Shown here in pieces: positions 46,181-56,403 of a stretch of 64,000 nt of DNA. The DNA is taken from NCBI RefSeq assembly GCF_017832355.1, contig NZ_JAFIBY010000004.1:393306-457305 (forward strand), given 5' to 3'. Within the stretch, counting starts at the first letter, position 1. The number at the start of each line of letters is the position of its first letter. A model generated the notes under the pieces. It saw nothing but the letters and a program-made list of their open reading frames with translations. It made no database searches and was not told the origin of the DNA. Both the position numbers and the translations under genes were made by a program. The DNA comes from Serratia sp. PL17 (GTDB taxonomy: Bacteria; Pseudomonadota; Gammaproteobacteria; Enterobacterales; Enterobacteriaceae).

Positions 46181-47356
46181 TTAGGCCAGTTGCTGCCGGT
46201 ATTTCTTATCCAAGCGTCCGCTAATGCCAACCAGTAACAGTGCCGCCAACACAATCAGCGCACCAATCCACGGCGTTTGCGCCAATCCCAGGCTTGCGAC
46301 TGTTTGGCCGCCAATCACCGAACCCAGTGCAATACCCACGTTAAAGGCCGCGATATTCAGACCGGAAGCAACATCCACGGCATTTGGCGTGTACTGCTCT
46401 GCCTTCTGCACGACATACACCTGTAGGCCTGGAACGTTACCAAAGGCAAATACGCCCATCACGATCACCGTCATCAACGCAGCAACGCTGTGGCTAGCGG
46501 TGAACTGAAACACCAACAGCAACGCGGCCAGTGCGGCAAAAATAAAGCTGAGTGCGCGCACCGCCCCGTGTCGATCCGCCAGTTTGCCCCCCCAAATATT
46601 ACCCATCGCCACTGCAATACCGTAGGCCAGCAGGATCCAACTGACCGCCGGTGCGGAAAAGCCCGCCAGTTCCTGCATCATTGGCGCCAGGAAGGTAAAG
46701 GTTGTGAACACACCGCCGTAACCCAATGCAGTAATCGCGTAAATCAGCAGCAGGCGCGGATGGGTCAGTACTTTAAACTGCTCACCAATACTGGCACTGG
46801 CCTGATTTTTAATCGTGTTTGGCACCAGAATAATGCTGGCGATGGTCGCAATCACACCGATAAACGACACCGCCAGGAAGGTTTCACGCCAACCGAAGTG
46901 CTGGCCGATAAAAGTCCCCAACGGCACCCCGGTCACCAGCGCGACAGTCAGGCCACCAAACATGATGGCAATCGCCGACGCCGCTTTCTCTTTCGCCACC
47001 AGGCTGGTGGCAATAGTGGAACCAATGGAGAAAAACACCCCATGAGCCAGCCCCGTCAGCAGACGTGCCACCACCAGCGACTCATAGCTTGGTGACTGCC
47101 AGGCCAATAAGTTACCCAAGGTAAACAACACCATCAGGCTGATCAGCAACAGCTTGCGCGGAACCCGACCCGTTAATGCCGTCAGGACCGGCGCACCAAT
47201 GGCCACACCGATAGCGTAAATAGTCACTAACAGTCCGGCAGAAGGGACTGTCACCCCAAGTTGTTCTGCAATCGTCGGGATTAACCCAACAATCACGAAC
47301 TCCGTCGTGCCGATAGCAAAGGCACTGATGGTCAATGCAAGTAATGCGAGAGGCAT
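46181..47356 (-). CDS. DHA1-family MFS transporter (AraJ/YdhP-like)
   Basis: This 391-residue, 12-segment inner-membrane protein has the family start AIGTTEFVIVGLIPTIAEQL and the motif C-like GLAHGVFFSIGSTIA. Members export sugars, drugs or amino acids; I cannot assign a substrate. It is divergent from the LysR gene yafC with 105 bases between them, the usual layout for a regulator and its target. It occupies the region where E. coli has yafE. Confidence 0.88.
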   Translation of the reverse strand: MPLALLALTISAFAIGTTEFVIVGLIPTIAEQLGVTVPSAGLLVTIYAIGVAIGAPVLTALTGRVPRKLLLISLMVLFTLGNLLAWQSPSYESLVVARLLTGLAHGVFFSIGSTIATSLVAKEKAASAIAIMFGGLTVALVTGVPLGTFIGQHFGWRETFLAVSFIGVIATIASIILVPNTIKNQASASIGEQFKVLTHPRLLLIYAITALGYGGVFTTFTFLAPMMQELAGFSAPAVSWILLAYGIAVAMGNIWGGKLADRHGAVRALSFIFAALAALLLVFQFTASHSVAALMTVIVMGVFAFGNVPGLQVYVVQKAEQYTPNAVDVASGLNIAAFNVGIALGSVIGGQTVASLGLAQTPWIGALIVLAALLLVGISGRLDKKYRQQLA

Positions 47357-47461
47357 CTTTTTACTCCAAATAGCGTTCCAGTTGATGACGGCTATTATCG
47401 GCCCGTGCTTAAATGATAAAAATGCTCAAAATATCAAATTAATTTTGCCAAAGGAGCAATA

Positions 47462-48349
47462 GTGAAAGCGAACTCGGATGAGCTCATCACCTTCGTTACC
47501 GTGGTTGAAAGCGGCAGTTTCAGCCGAGCGGCGGAGCGGCTGGACCAAGCTAACTCGGTCGTCAGTCGTACGGTCAAGAAGCTGGAGACCAAGCTGGGCG
47601 TCACGTTGCTCAATCGCACTACGCGCCAGATCAGCCTGACGCAGGAAGGGGAAAACTATTTCCGCCAGGTGCAGAAGGTACTGAGTGATATGGCTGCGGC
47701 AGAAAACGCCTTAATGGAAAGCCGCCAGCGCCCTCAAGGGTTACTGCGCGTTGATGCCGCAACACCGGTGGTGTTACACGTATTAACGCCGTTGGTGGCT
47801 GAGTTTCGGGCGCTCTACCCGGAAATGTCCTTGTCGCTGGTGTCCTCAGAAAACTTTATCAATCTGATAGAACGTAAGGTAGATATTGCTATTCGCGTCG
47901 GCGAATTGACCGACTCCAGCCTGAAAGCACGTAAACTGATGACCAGCTATCGGCACATACTGGCCTCCCCTGCCTATTTAGCGCAACACGGCACGCCAAA
48001 ATCCGTAGAGGATCTGGCGCAGCACTGCTGCATAGGTTTTAACGACCTGCCCAGCCTGAACCGCTGGCCGCTCGCTTGCGCCGACGGTCGACAGCTAGAA
48101 ATTACGCCGAGTCTGACCACCAACAGCGGTGAAACCCAGCGCCATCTGATCCTGCACGGTAACGGCATTGCCTGCCTGTCGGACTTTATGACTCATGCCG
48201 ATATCAAACGCGGCGATCTGGTGCCAATCCTGGTGAAAGAGACCCTGCCGGTCGCGATGCCGATCAATGCGGTGTATTACAGCGACAGCGCCGTCAGCAA
48301 CCGCCTGCGCAGCTTTATCGATTTTATCAGTGAGCGTCTGGCGCAATAA
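47462..48349 (+). CDS. yafC: LysR-family regulator YafC
   Basis: This 295-residue LysR regulator has the N-terminal helix-turn-helix ([25 protein letters not shown]) and a LysR substrate-binding domain. It starts with GTG, preceded by AAGGAG at 5-6 bases. It is close to E. coli YafC. It is divergent from the MFS gene and convergent with dkgB; either could be a target, more probably the former. Confidence 0.93.
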   Translation: MKANSDELITFVTVVESGSFSRAAERLDQANSVVSRTVKKLETKLGVTLLNRTTRQISLTQEGENYFRQVQKVLSDMAAAENALMESRQRPQGLLRVDAATPVVLHVLTPLVAEFRALYPEMSLSLVSSENFINLIERKVDIAIRVGELTDSSLKARKLMTSYRHILASPAYLAQHGTPKSVEDLAQHCCIGFNDLPSLNRWPLACADGRQLEITPSLTTNSGETQRHLILHGNGIACLSDFMTHADIKRGDLVPILVKETLPVAMPINAVYYSDSAVSNRLRSFIDFISERLAQ

Positions 48350-48351
48350 AA

Positions 48352-48373
48352 AAGGCGCCCATTAGGGCGCCTT
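48352..48373. terminator. Bidirectional terminator between yafC and dkgB
   Basis: AAGGCGCCC and GGGCGCCTT form a perfect 9-base stem with an ATTA loop. A-rich sequence on the yafC side provides a U-tract for the minus-strand transcript. Confidence 0.8.
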
Positions 48374-48391
48374 GATGCGTATGGTGTTAAA

Positions 48392-49195
48392 TCAATCCCA
48401 GTTCGGTGCCAAGCCTTCCGGGCTGACCAAACGGCCATTATTTTCCAACGTGGCGATCTCCGCCATGTCCTCGGCAGTCAGCGTCAACTGTTGCGCCAGC
48501 AGGTTGCTCGCCAGGTTTTCACGTTTGGTTGATGAAGGAATCACCGCGTACCCCTGCTGTAGCGCCCAAGCCAGAATGACCTGTGCCGGGGTAGCATTGC
48601 GGCGTGCCGCGATCGCCTTGATTGTCTCATCCTGCAATGCTTTGCCATATGCCAGCGTCATGTAGGAAGTAATAGCAATGCCATGCTGTTGGGCAAACGC
48701 CACCACTTTGCGGTTCTGCAGGTAAGGTGAAAGCTCAATCTGATTTGTGGCGATCTGATCGCTCCCCACGGCGTCAATCGCCTGCTGCATCAGATCCAGA
48801 GTGAAGTTGGACACACCAATCTGGCGCGTCAGGCCCAGCGCTTTGGCCTCGGCTAACTCAGCCATAAACTCTGCGACAGAGACCTCATCATTCGGCGAAG
48901 GCCAGTGGATTAAGGTTAAATCAACATAGGACGTTTGCAGCTTTGTCAGGCTTTCTTGCAGGCTTGGGATCAGCTTGCCCTTAGCCAGATTGGCGATCCA
49001 GATCTTGGTGGTGATGAACAGCTCGTCACGCGGAACACCGCTGGCGGCAATCGCCTGGCCTACCGCCGCTTCGTTTTCGTAGATCTGCGCAGTATCGATA
49101 ACGCGGTACCCCAGCTCAAGTGCGCGAGTGACCGAGTCGATCACGACCTGATCCTGAAGACGAAAGGTACCTAAACCAAATGCAGGGATGCTCAT
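48392..49195 (-). CDS. dkgB: 2,5-Diketo-D-gluconate reductase B (aldo/keto reductase)
   Basis: This NADPH aldo/keto reductase has 267 residues, matching E. coli DkgB (YafB). Family motifs are [16 protein letters not shown] (catalytic Tyr), LTLIHWPSP and the C-terminal [14 protein letters not shown] that contacts the cofactor. DkgB reduces 2,5-diketogluconate and also methylglyoxal. Neighbourhood with yafC is conserved with E. coli. Confidence 0.95.
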   Translation of the reverse strand: MSIPAFGLGTFRLQDQVVIDSVTRALELGYRVIDTAQIYENEAAVGQAIAASGVPRDELFITTKIWIANLAKGKLIPSLQESLTKLQTSYVDLTLIHWPSPNDEVSVAEFMAELAEAKALGLTRQIGVSNFTLDLMQQAIDAVGSDQIATNQIELSPYLQNRKVVAFAQQHGIAITSYMTLAYGKALQDETIKAIAARRNATPAQVILAWALQQGYAVIPSSTKRENLASNLLAQQLTLTAEDMAEIATLENNGRLVSPEGLAPNWD

Positions 49196-49336
49196 AATCT
49201 TATTCTCTCATTAGGATGTTGAAACGATATGAGAGGATTATGGCAACTGTTTTGTTGATCAAAAACGCCCTATTGTGCATAAGACTTTTGATTAAGCAGC
49301 AACAATTGCCGGGGTGATCCCCCCGGCAATGAAGCG

Positions 49337-50566
49337 TTATGCCCAGCGACGCAGAATTAACGAGGTATTGATGCCACCAAATGCGAAGTTGTTCGATTGG
49401 ACAAACTCCGTATCAATCTGGCGATAGTCACCCATGATGTAATCCAGTTCGCCACAGGCGCTGTCCGGCTCACTGAGGTTAATCGTCGGTGCAAAGCTGC
49501 CCTCACGCATCATCTCCAGCGCCATCCAGGCCTCCAGCGCGCCACACGCGCCCAGCGTATGGCCAAAATAACTCTTTAATGAAGAGATCGGCGTACGGTC
49601 ACCGAAAATGGCCGCCGTTGCCTGACTTTCAGCGATATCGCCACGGTCTGTTGCCGTTCCGTGAGCGCTGATATACCCAATATCGCGGGTTGCCAACCCA
49701 GACGCTTTCAGCGCCTGTTGCATGCAAACTTGCATGGTTTCCTGCTGAGGCTGGGTAATATGTGCCGCATCACAGTTGGTCGCAAAGCTGATAATTTCAC
49801 CGTAAATGGTGGCACCACGCGCCAGCGCGTGTTCCAACGATTCCAGGATCAGGGTTCCCGCGCCTTCGCCAATGACCAAACCGTCACGTTGACGATCAAA
49901 CGGGCGCGGTGAAAGCGCAGGGTGATCGTTTTGCTGGCTGGTGGCAAACAACGTGTCGAACACCGCTGCCTCCGAAGGACATAGCTCTTCGGCGCCTCCT
50001 GCCACCATCACCGTTTGATAGCCGTGACGGATACTCTCGTAGGCGTAACCAATCGCCTGGCTGCCCGACGTACAGGCGCTGGAGGTCGGGATCACTCGCC
50101 CCCGCAAGCCGAAGAACAGGCCTGTATTGACCGCCGCAGTGTGAGGCATCATCTGCACATAGGTGGTGCCGGTAATATTGCCGGTGTGCTTTTCGGTCAA
50201 CATGGTGGCGAACTCGCTGACTGGCTTGGTACTGCCGGTTGAGGAACCATAGGCGATGCCGGTCTCGCCGTTGGTCAATACAGCCTCACCCAGTAGCCCC
50301 GCTTGCTCCAGCGCCAATTCCGTCGCCCGAGTCGCCAGCAATGAAACGCGTCCCATCGAACGGATACGCTTGCGGGTATAGTGCTCCGGCAACACGAAAT
50401 CCTCGACCGGAGCACCGAGGTGAGTGTTCAGCCCTTGATACTCTTCCCATTGTGCCATGTAACGCACGGCATTCTTGCCCTGCTTCAGGCGGCTGGACAC
50501 GTCCGCCCAATTATTGCCAAAGGCGGTGATGCCCGCCATACCGGTAACGACTACGCGCTGCGTCAT
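49337..50566 (-). CDS. apeR: APE beta-ketoacyl-ACP synthase ApeR
   Basis: This FabF-like ketosynthase of 409 residues has C165 in SSACTSGSQ, and histidines in SAHGTATDRGD and SYFGHTLGACGA, so the Cys-His-His triad is complete. In aryl-polyene clusters the last ketosynthase is thought to assist chain extension or initiation. It overlaps apeQ by 4 bases and is the 3' end of the 16-gene operon. Letter names here follow the E. coli APE order. Confidence 0.87.
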   Translation of the reverse strand: MTQRVVVTGMAGITAFGNNWADVSSRLKQGKNAVRYMAQWEEYQGLNTHLGAPVEDFVLPEHYTRKRIRSMGRVSLLATRATELALEQAGLLGEAVLTNGETGIAYGSSTGSTKPVSEFATMLTEKHTGNITGTTYVQMMPHTAAVNTGLFFGLRGRVIPTSSACTSGSQAIGYAYESIRHGYQTVMVAGGAEELCPSEAAVFDTLFATSQQNDHPALSPRPFDRQRDGLVIGEGAGTLILESLEHALARGATIYGEIISFATNCDAAHITQPQQETMQVCMQQALKASGLATRDIGYISAHGTATDRGDIAESQATAAIFGDRTPISSLKSYFGHTLGACGALEAWMALEMMREGSFAPTINLSEPDSACGELDYIMGDYRQIDTEFVQSNNFAFGGINTSLILRRWA

Positions 50567-51294
50567 ACCATTCCTCCATTAATGGAAATGACTTGCCGCG
50601 TCACATAACCGGCAATATCCGACATCAGGTAGCTGGCTAGCCCCGCCACCTCTTCTGCAGATCCCATGCGCTTGAGCGGAATAGCGCGCATTGCGTCATC
50701 CAACGCTGCAGGCTCCATGTCGAGCATCCCTGTGTCAATCAGGCCAGGTGCAATGCAGTTAACCGTAATTTTGCGCTTTGCCAATTCAATCGCCAACGCC
50801 TTGCAAGCGCCTATCACACCGGCCTTGGCTGCACTGTAGTTGACCTGTCCACGATTTCCCATGACACCCGAGACCGAAGACAACGCGACAATCCGCCCCC
50901 CTTTGCGCAAGCCAATCATCGGCATGACACAAGGGTGCAGCACGTTGTAGAAGCTATCGAGGTTGGTATGGATCACACCATCCCAGTCGTCTTCACTTAA
51001 TGCCGGGAAAGCGCCGTCGCGAGTGATACCCGCATTGTTCACCACACCATAATAAGCGCCGTGGGTGTCAATATCCTGCTCAAGCCGCTCACGGCACTCA
51101 ATACGGTTGCTAATATCAAACTGAATCAACCGCCCTTGCCCGCCAGCACTGACAATCTGCTGCAGCGTGTGCTCTGCCCCGTTCTTATCGCTGTGGTAGT
51201 GAACTACTATCAAAAAGCCATCCGCAGCCAAGCGGCAGGCAATAGCCTGGCCGATTCCTTTGCTGGCGCCGGTGACTAAAACGGAACGCATCAT
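50563..51294 (-). CDS. apeQ: APE 3-ketoacyl-ACP reductase ApeQ
   Basis: This FabG-type short-chain dehydrogenase of 243 residues has the NADPH motif TGASKGIG and the catalytic YSAAK with an upstream serine in SSVSG. It should reduce each beta-keto intermediate during polyene extension. GGGGAG precedes the start, which overlaps apeP by 4 bases. Confidence 0.9.
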   Translation of the reverse strand: MMRSVLVTGASKGIGQAIACRLAADGFLIVVHYHSDKNGAEHTLQQIVSAGGQGRLIQFDISNRIECRERLEQDIDTHGAYYGVVNNAGITRDGAFPALSEDDWDGVIHTNLDSFYNVLHPCVMPMIGLRKGGRIVALSSVSGVMGNRGQVNYSAAKAGVIGACKALAIELAKRKITVNCIAPGLIDTGMLDMEPAALDDAMRAIPLKRMGSAEEVAGLASYLMSDIAGYVTRQVISINGGMV

Positions 51295-51764
51295 GCGTCT
51301 CCCCTTAAGGTCGTCAATTGAATAATTTCTTGTTGATCAGGCTGATAGGTGTTCAACCTGCCCTGTGCTATTTGCACATTATTGATACTGATCTCGCATT
51401 CAAAGCTGGCTAACTTTTCATCTTTCAACAACTGATGCACGCTCACCAACAGTTCGCTACCGGCGGGAAAAGACGACAGTTCGCAGTGAATTGCGCGTCC
51501 ACCAAGCAGCATACCAAGCTGGGGTGGCTGAGCGCGCTGGCGACCATGCCAACCACTCCATACGCCAATCGCCTGCGCCATCAGCTCAATGCCATACCAG
51601 CCAGGCAACGCCCCTTGCGCGTCAAGGAAAGGGGCCAGCACGCCGTCACCGCTAACCATTACTGCGCATCGCGCATGTTCTTCCCCCACTTCCAGTACCC
51701 GCTCCAACAGCACCATAGGAGAAGCGTGGGGCAAGTAGTATTCGGCGTTGTGATACCGGTTCAC
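51291..51764 (-). CDS. apeP: APE 3-hydroxyacyl-ACP dehydratase ApeP
   Basis: This hotdog-fold protein of 157 residues has YYLPHASPMVLLERV at its start and GWYGIELMAQAIGVW, as in FabA/FabZ-like dehydratases. I prefer the GTG start 7 bases after GGGAG, overlapping the apeO stop as GTGA; the frame also opens eight codons earlier. A second dehydratase, apeI, lies elsewhere in the operon, and the E. coli pair is thought to act together. Confidence 0.87.
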   Translation of the reverse strand: MNRYHNAEYYLPHASPMVLLERVLEVGEEHARCAVMVSGDGVLAPFLDAQGALPGWYGIELMAQAIGVWSGWHGRQRAQPPQLGMLLGGRAIHCELSSFPAGSELLVSVHQLLKDEKLASFECEISINNVQIAQGRLNTYQPDQQEIIQLTTLRGDA

Positions 51765-52930
51765 GGCGCATCTCCCAACAGCAGACAAGCGTTATTGCCA
51801 CCGAAGGCAAAGGAATTGGACAAGATCGTACGTGGCCCCAACGACTGCGGCTGGCAAACCAGACCTATGGTTGGGAGTTCAGCATCGCGTGGCACAACGC
51901 TGAAATCCTGCTGTGGTAACGGCAGCTGTTCGGTCAGCAGTAACCAACTCAACGCAGCCTCTACGGCACCGGCAGCGCCCAACGTGTGGCCCGTGAGATG
52001 TTTGGTGGAACTGCAGGGGGTCTGAGAACCAAACAGGCGATTCACCACCTGAGCTTCAACCTGATCGTTCAGCCGCGTGGCGGTACCATGCAAATTAATA
52101 TAGCCAACCTGCTCGACGCCCAAACCTGCCTGCCGCAGTGCCATTTGGATAGCCCGTTCGGCACCGTCACCCGTCGGGTGCGGCGCCGACATATGCCAGG
52201 CATCCGAAGATTCGCCGACGCCCAGCAGCGCTACGGGTGCCGCTTCCCGCGTTAACAACATCAATGCCGCCGCCTCGCCAATATTAATGCCGCTACGCCC
52301 GGTCGCGAAGGGTGTGCAACGTTCAGCGGACAGTGACTCCAGGCTGTTGAAACCATTGATTGGCATTTGGCACAAACTGTCAGCACCGCCGACAATCGCC
52401 GCATCCACCAGCCCTGCCTCAATCAGGCGCTTGCCGCTGATGATGGCGCGAGCACTCGAGGAACAGGCGGTAGACAGGGTATATGCCGGGCCACGGGTAC
52501 CGAGGAAAGCACTGAGGAACTGGCCCGGATCGCCCAATTCCTGCTGCTGATAATCATAACCCTGCGGCCATTGCCCTGCATGGTACTGCTGTAACGCCAG
52601 CTCACCCTCGCGGATCCCCGAGGTACTGGTGCCCATAATCACCGCGACACGCTCCGCACCGTAACGGGCGATAGCCTCTCGCACCGGCGCATCAATCTGC
52701 GCCAGCGCCGCCAGCAGCAGGCGGTTGTTGCGTGAATTATGCCGTTTGAGTGACTCGGGAATGGTGGGTAACTCCCCCTGCACATTGCCAAACCAGGAGG
52801 GAGCGCCGCCGATGAGCCACTGCGTTTGCGGTTGCATGCCTGGCGACACGCCACGCGCCAGATTTTCTGCAATCTGCGGCAGGCTATTACCCAGTGCATT
52901 CACCATGCCTACGGCGGAGAAGTAGATCAT
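51761..52930 (-). CDS. apeO: APE beta-ketoacyl-ACP synthase ApeO
   Basis: This 389-residue ketosynthase has C156 in STACSSSAR and histidines in NLHGTATRLND and LTGHTLGAAGA. In E. coli ApeO is reported to work with the chain-length-factor-like ApeC in building the polyene. The ATG overlaps the apeN stop by one base (TAATG), with GGGGAG upstream. Confidence 0.88.
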   Translation of the reverse strand: MIYFSAVGMVNALGNSLPQIAENLARGVSPGMQPQTQWLIGGAPSWFGNVQGELPTIPESLKRHNSRNNRLLLAALAQIDAPVREAIARYGAERVAVIMGTSTSGIREGELALQQYHAGQWPQGYDYQQQELGDPGQFLSAFLGTRGPAYTLSTACSSSARAIISGKRLIEAGLVDAAIVGGADSLCQMPINGFNSLESLSAERCTPFATGRSGINIGEAAALMLLTREAAPVALLGVGESSDAWHMSAPHPTGDGAERAIQMALRQAGLGVEQVGYINLHGTATRLNDQVEAQVVNRLFGSQTPCSSTKHLTGHTLGAAGAVEAALSWLLLTEQLPLPQQDFSVVPRDAELPTIGLVCQPQSLGPRTILSNSFAFGGNNACLLLGDAP

Positions 52931-53502
52931 TATTCGCTCCCCAGGTTTTGAATGGTGATGCGATAGTGGAAGGCGGATTGCGCAATAGAAACGGGTTCAC
53001 GCCGCCCATCTGCTTGCTGGTAACGAATTTCACTGACGATCACCCCGCGATCATCATACAGGCGACGCATCTGGGGTTGCTCCTCTAAGCGCCATCCCGC
53101 GGGCAACAAGGGCTGCCAATCGGCTACCGGCCAATAGCTCAGCATAATGTCGGCAAGCACCTGGCTGGCTGGCGGCAGCTCACCCACGTTGATCAACTGT
53201 TCGGTGCGGATCTCCTGATGATCATAGGTCAGGTTGAACAGGCGAATGCCGAGCGGTGACATACCCACCAGTTGCAGGCGCTGGCCGTCAGCATTGAGTA
53301 ATACCAGCATCGAATGCTGCTGCCCTTTTACGTTGGCGGTCAGTAACTGTTGCTGATTGAACGGTTGGGCCAGCGTCGGCGCGGGTAATGTTACCCGGGT
53401 TCCGGGCTTCAGCCAGGCTTGTGGCAGGGTCTGATCCTGCGGGCTGGCACAGCCGGCCAGCACGGCGACCAGCATTAACAACATCATTCGTAAGCCGTGC
53501 AT
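52930..53502 (-). CDS. apeN: APE outer-membrane lipoprotein ApeN (DUF3261)
   Basis: This 190-residue protein has a lipobox L-A-G-C (residues 15-18) after a hydrophobic signal. The start at 53502 overlaps the apeM stop (TGATG); the frame opens 50 codons earlier within apeM, which I reject. DUF3261 lipoproteins accompany MMPL exporters and LolA-like proteins in aryl-polyene clusters, and probably help place the pigment in the outer membrane. Confidence 0.85.
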   Translation of the reverse strand: MHGLRMMLLMLVAVLAGCASPQDQTLPQAWLKPGTRVTLPAPTLAQPFNQQQLLTANVKGQQHSMLVLLNADGQRLQLVGMSPLGIRLFNLTYDHQEIRTEQLINVGELPPASQVLADIMLSYWPVADWQPLLPAGWRLEEQPQMRRLYDDRGVIVSEIRYQQADGRREPVSIAQSAFHYRITIQNLGSE

Positions 53503-55808
53503 CAGGCTTTTCCTCTTTTTCTTTTTGTTGCTAACGTCAACGGCGCCAACAGAAATGCTACGGCGATTCCGCTGCTCAATACGATACCAAAACTGCTGAT
53601 GGCCTGTGTATGACTCAGCACTAACATGCCGAAGGTCAGTTGAGTGGTGCATACCGCCATAAAGATGGCGAACATTGAGGTGGTCGGCGTACCACGGGGA
53701 TTCGTAAAGAACAGCGTATAGTTAATGCCAATCCCCAGTACCAGCACCAGTGCCAATAACGAGAACAAATTCAACGTATGGCCACTCAATGCCAACACCG
53801 CAATACCGCTACCCAGTGACAACAGCGTTGGCACCATACAGCGCAGACCATGGCGCACACCAAAACGCCACAGATAGATAAGCGCAATCACCGCCACTGA
53901 CAACATCAGCAAATATGAGAGATACAACCGGTATTGCCCAAAGAGTTCACTGAATTCGGTTTTACGATCGATCCATCCGGTGCCCGGCACTTGCTCGGCC
54001 AATGCCTGCATCGCCGCACTGTTTTGCACGCCGTTGACAGGCACCAACGCCGCGCTGCGGCCATCAGGTAGCGTCAACCATAGCAACCGCCAGCCCTCGC
54101 TGACCACGCTGCCCATCCATTGTTCCGGTGTTACCCATTCAGGCGTCAAGTCCGGGGCGTTCAGCGCCAGATCCGCCTGCTGTAACTGCGCCATCACTTG
54201 GGGTACAACCCGTTGCAGCAAGGCAGCATTCTGCTGCTGACGCTGAAGTGAAGGTAAAGGTAACAACCGATAATCCGCCAGTATGCCTTGCCGTTTAGCC
54301 TGTGCCAGCATGGGCTGCAACAGCTCCATTCGCTGTAGCAACTGTTCGGCATTAGTGCCGTAGACCACCAGCCATTTCTGATCGTTATGTTGCCCCGTTA
54401 GAGCGGCGATACGTTGTTCCTGCTGCTGCAGCGCCATTGGCAACGCCTGTAATTGCCCAATATCGTCGTCCACCTTCAATTGGCTGAAGCCGACTATCAC
54501 CAGCAACAGCACTGCTCCGGGCAACCCATAACGCAGTGCTGGCCGATGACGCCAGGCATGTAACCAGCGCAAAATCAGCGTTAATCCCGGCGCCGGGCGC
54601 ACAGGCAACCGACGCGATAACCGTGGGTACCAACATATCACCGTGATACAGGCGGCGCTCAGCCCTGCAGCGGCAAACACCGCCAATTGCTGTAAGCCCG
54701 GAAATGGCGCAATCAACAGCGCCAGGTAGGCAACCACGGTGGTCACTAACGCCATCGACAAGGCGGGCAACAGTTTCTGCAAACTGGCTAATGGCGTCGA
54801 TTGCTGGCCATGTACCCTTCGTTCAGTCAGGAAATAGAGCGTGTAATCCGCCGAAATGCCGACAATGCTGATGCTTAGCACCAGCGTCATCACATGTATT
54901 TCTCCAAACGCCAGCAGCGTAGCGACAGTACCCGCCAATGCGCCAATGCTCACGGACAGCGCACACAATAACAGCGGCAACGGCGATCGGAACATCAACA
55001 ACACCAATAAAAACACGCCCACGACCGACGCCAGGCCAATGGTGGAAATATCCCGTTCGGCCTGTTGGCTGGCGTAGTTGCTGTAAAACAGCGTGCCGCG
55101 GTTCAGCACCTCTGTGCCCGGCCAGCGTTGTTGCAGTTGTTGCTGCAGCGCGGCCAGTTTATCCACCGTTCGCCGAGCACTGGTGATGTCATAAGAAGAT
55201 GCACTTAACTCCGCATGCAGCAGATACCAACTGCGGCCTTGTGCGTCGCGCGCCACTAGCCAGCCGTCGGACAGGCTCAACAACCCCCCGTTTTGCTGCT
55301 GCGCCAATTGCGAGGCACGTACCAGCATCAGCGGATCGTTAGCCAGTTCTTTACCGCTGACGCCGGCGAAAGCTGAATAGAGTTGCCCGAGGATCCACTG
55401 GCTTTGCACATCCGGCCCCTGCTGAAGCCGTTGCCGGGTAGCGTCGTCCAACAACACGTTACGGTGCTGGTAGAAAAATCGCCCCCACTGCTGTTGGCGT
55501 TGCGCATCCATTGGCCCGCCAACCTGCTGCAGTTCGGGCATCTGCCGTAATTGCTGCCACCACCACTTCACCGCCGCGCTATCCGCGCCTGGCGGTGGGC
55601 TCACCAACCACATCAGTTGCCGATCGAGCCGGCGACTGAAACCATCAGCCAGTTCATCCGGCACCCCCACCAATTGCTGCTTGGGTAATAACGCCAAGAC
55701 GCTACTGTTAATCTGGCTACGCGGTAACAGCCAGCACAGCGCTGCAAGCAAGAGCAGACAAATCGCCAACCAACCCAAGGCTAACCGTCGGTGCAAGTCA
55801 GGACGCAA
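53502..55808 (-). CDS. apeM: APE MMPL-family exporter ApeM
   Basis: This 768-residue inner-membrane RND/MMPL protein has two repeats of one membrane helix, a large periplasmic loop and a five-helix bundle. The sterol-sensing-like segments lie at about 240-380 and 610-750. It should extract or export the finished aryl polyene. The start is a TTG overlapping the apeL stop by 11 bases; another TTG four codons later is equally possible. Confidence 0.88.
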   Translation of the reverse strand: MRPDLHRRLALGWLAICLLLLAALCWLLPRSQINSSVLALLPKQQLVGVPDELADGFSRRLDRQLMWLVSPPPGADSAAVKWWWQQLRQMPELQQVGGPMDAQRQQQWGRFFYQHRNVLLDDATRQRLQQGPDVQSQWILGQLYSAFAGVSGKELANDPLMLVRASQLAQQQNGGLLSLSDGWLVARDAQGRSWYLLHAELSASSYDITSARRTVDKLAALQQQLQQRWPGTEVLNRGTLFYSNYASQQAERDISTIGLASVVGVFLLVLLMFRSPLPLLLCALSVSIGALAGTVATLLAFGEIHVMTLVLSISIVGISADYTLYFLTERRVHGQQSTPLASLQKLLPALSMALVTTVVAYLALLIAPFPGLQQLAVFAAAGLSAACITVICWYPRLSRRLPVRPAPGLTLILRWLHAWRHRPALRYGLPGAVLLLVIVGFSQLKVDDDIGQLQALPMALQQQEQRIAALTGQHNDQKWLVVYGTNAEQLLQRMELLQPMLAQAKRQGILADYRLLPLPSLQRQQQNAALLQRVVPQVMAQLQQADLALNAPDLTPEWVTPEQWMGSVVSEGWRLLWLTLPDGRSAALVPVNGVQNSAAMQALAEQVPGTGWIDRKTEFSELFGQYRLYLSYLLMLSVAVIALIYLWRFGVRHGLRCMVPTLLSLGSGIAVLALSGHTLNLFSLLALVLVLGIGINYTLFFTNPRGTPTTSMFAIFMAVCTTQLTFGMLVLSHTQAISSFGIVLSSGIAVAFLLAPLTLATKRKRGKA

Positions 55809-56403
55809 AACGCTGTTGCTCCGCAGCCGTCAGTGTCTGGGGTGCCGTTTTCTGGTTAAAGAAACGGATATGTGTGGCGTCACTTTGCATATCATCAATA
55901 TCAATGGTTTCCAGGAATTGCTCACCATTGAGAGTAATGCGCTTGAACAACTTATCGAGCGGCGTGGTTTTCGGTGTCAGTACCAACCGCCATTGGTTGT
56001 GCCCAAGATCGCTGAATTGCAAAGCAAAGTTTTGTTCCAGTGCCTGGCTGTCAGCGTGAAACAGTGCGGTCAGCAGATGGTTGAACTGAAACATCTGCGG
56101 GTTGTTTTCCGCCGTGACTACCTGCGGTGGCTGGCCTGCCAGGGTTTGTACCATACGTTTATCGTCCAACAGCAGGGTCAACGGGAAGGGTTTCTGCTGC
56201 GCCCACCACAGCCCTTTTTGCTGAGAAATCAAAAGCTCACCACTGGACTTCAAGGGCTTTGCCATGCCGCTAATGCTGCGTTGCTGTTCGAACTCGGCAC
56301 GCAGTACCGGCTGTTGACTAAAGCGCTGTTGCAGCTCCGGCAGCGTTACCGCCTGCACGCTCAAGCTAAAAAAGGCAGCGATAGTTAGCACCCAGAATTT
56401 CAT
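55798..56403 (-). CDS. apeL: APE LolA-like periplasmic carrier ApeL
   Basis: This 201-residue protein has a clear signal peptide (to about residue 18, SVQA) and the LolA pattern FEQQRSISGMAKPLKSSGEL. LolA relatives carry lipids or lipoproteins across the periplasm; here the cargo is likely the aryl polyene lipid. It overlaps apeK by 4 bases. Confidence 0.88.
   Translation of the reverse strand: MKFWVLTIAAFFSLSVQAVTLPELQQRFSQQPVLRAEFEQQRSISGMAKPLKSSGELLISQQKGLWWAQQKPFPLTLLLDDKRMVQTLAGQPPQVVTAENNPQMFQFNHLLTALFHADSQALEQNFALQFSDLGHNQWRLVLTPKTTPLDKLFKRITLNGEQFLETIDIDDMQSDATHIRFFNQKTAPQTLTAAEQQRFAS

Noticed and set aside
49307..49330. Intrinsic terminator at the end of the aryl-polyene operon
   Set aside because: A GC-rich hairpin (TTGCCGGGG with CCCCCGGCAA) is present, but the minus strand after it has only scattered T residues, so I left it as a weak possibility.
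53503..53652. 50-codon N-terminal extension of ApeN
   Set aside because: It overlaps apeM and would bury the lipoprotein signal. The ATG overlapping the apeM stop is the natural start.
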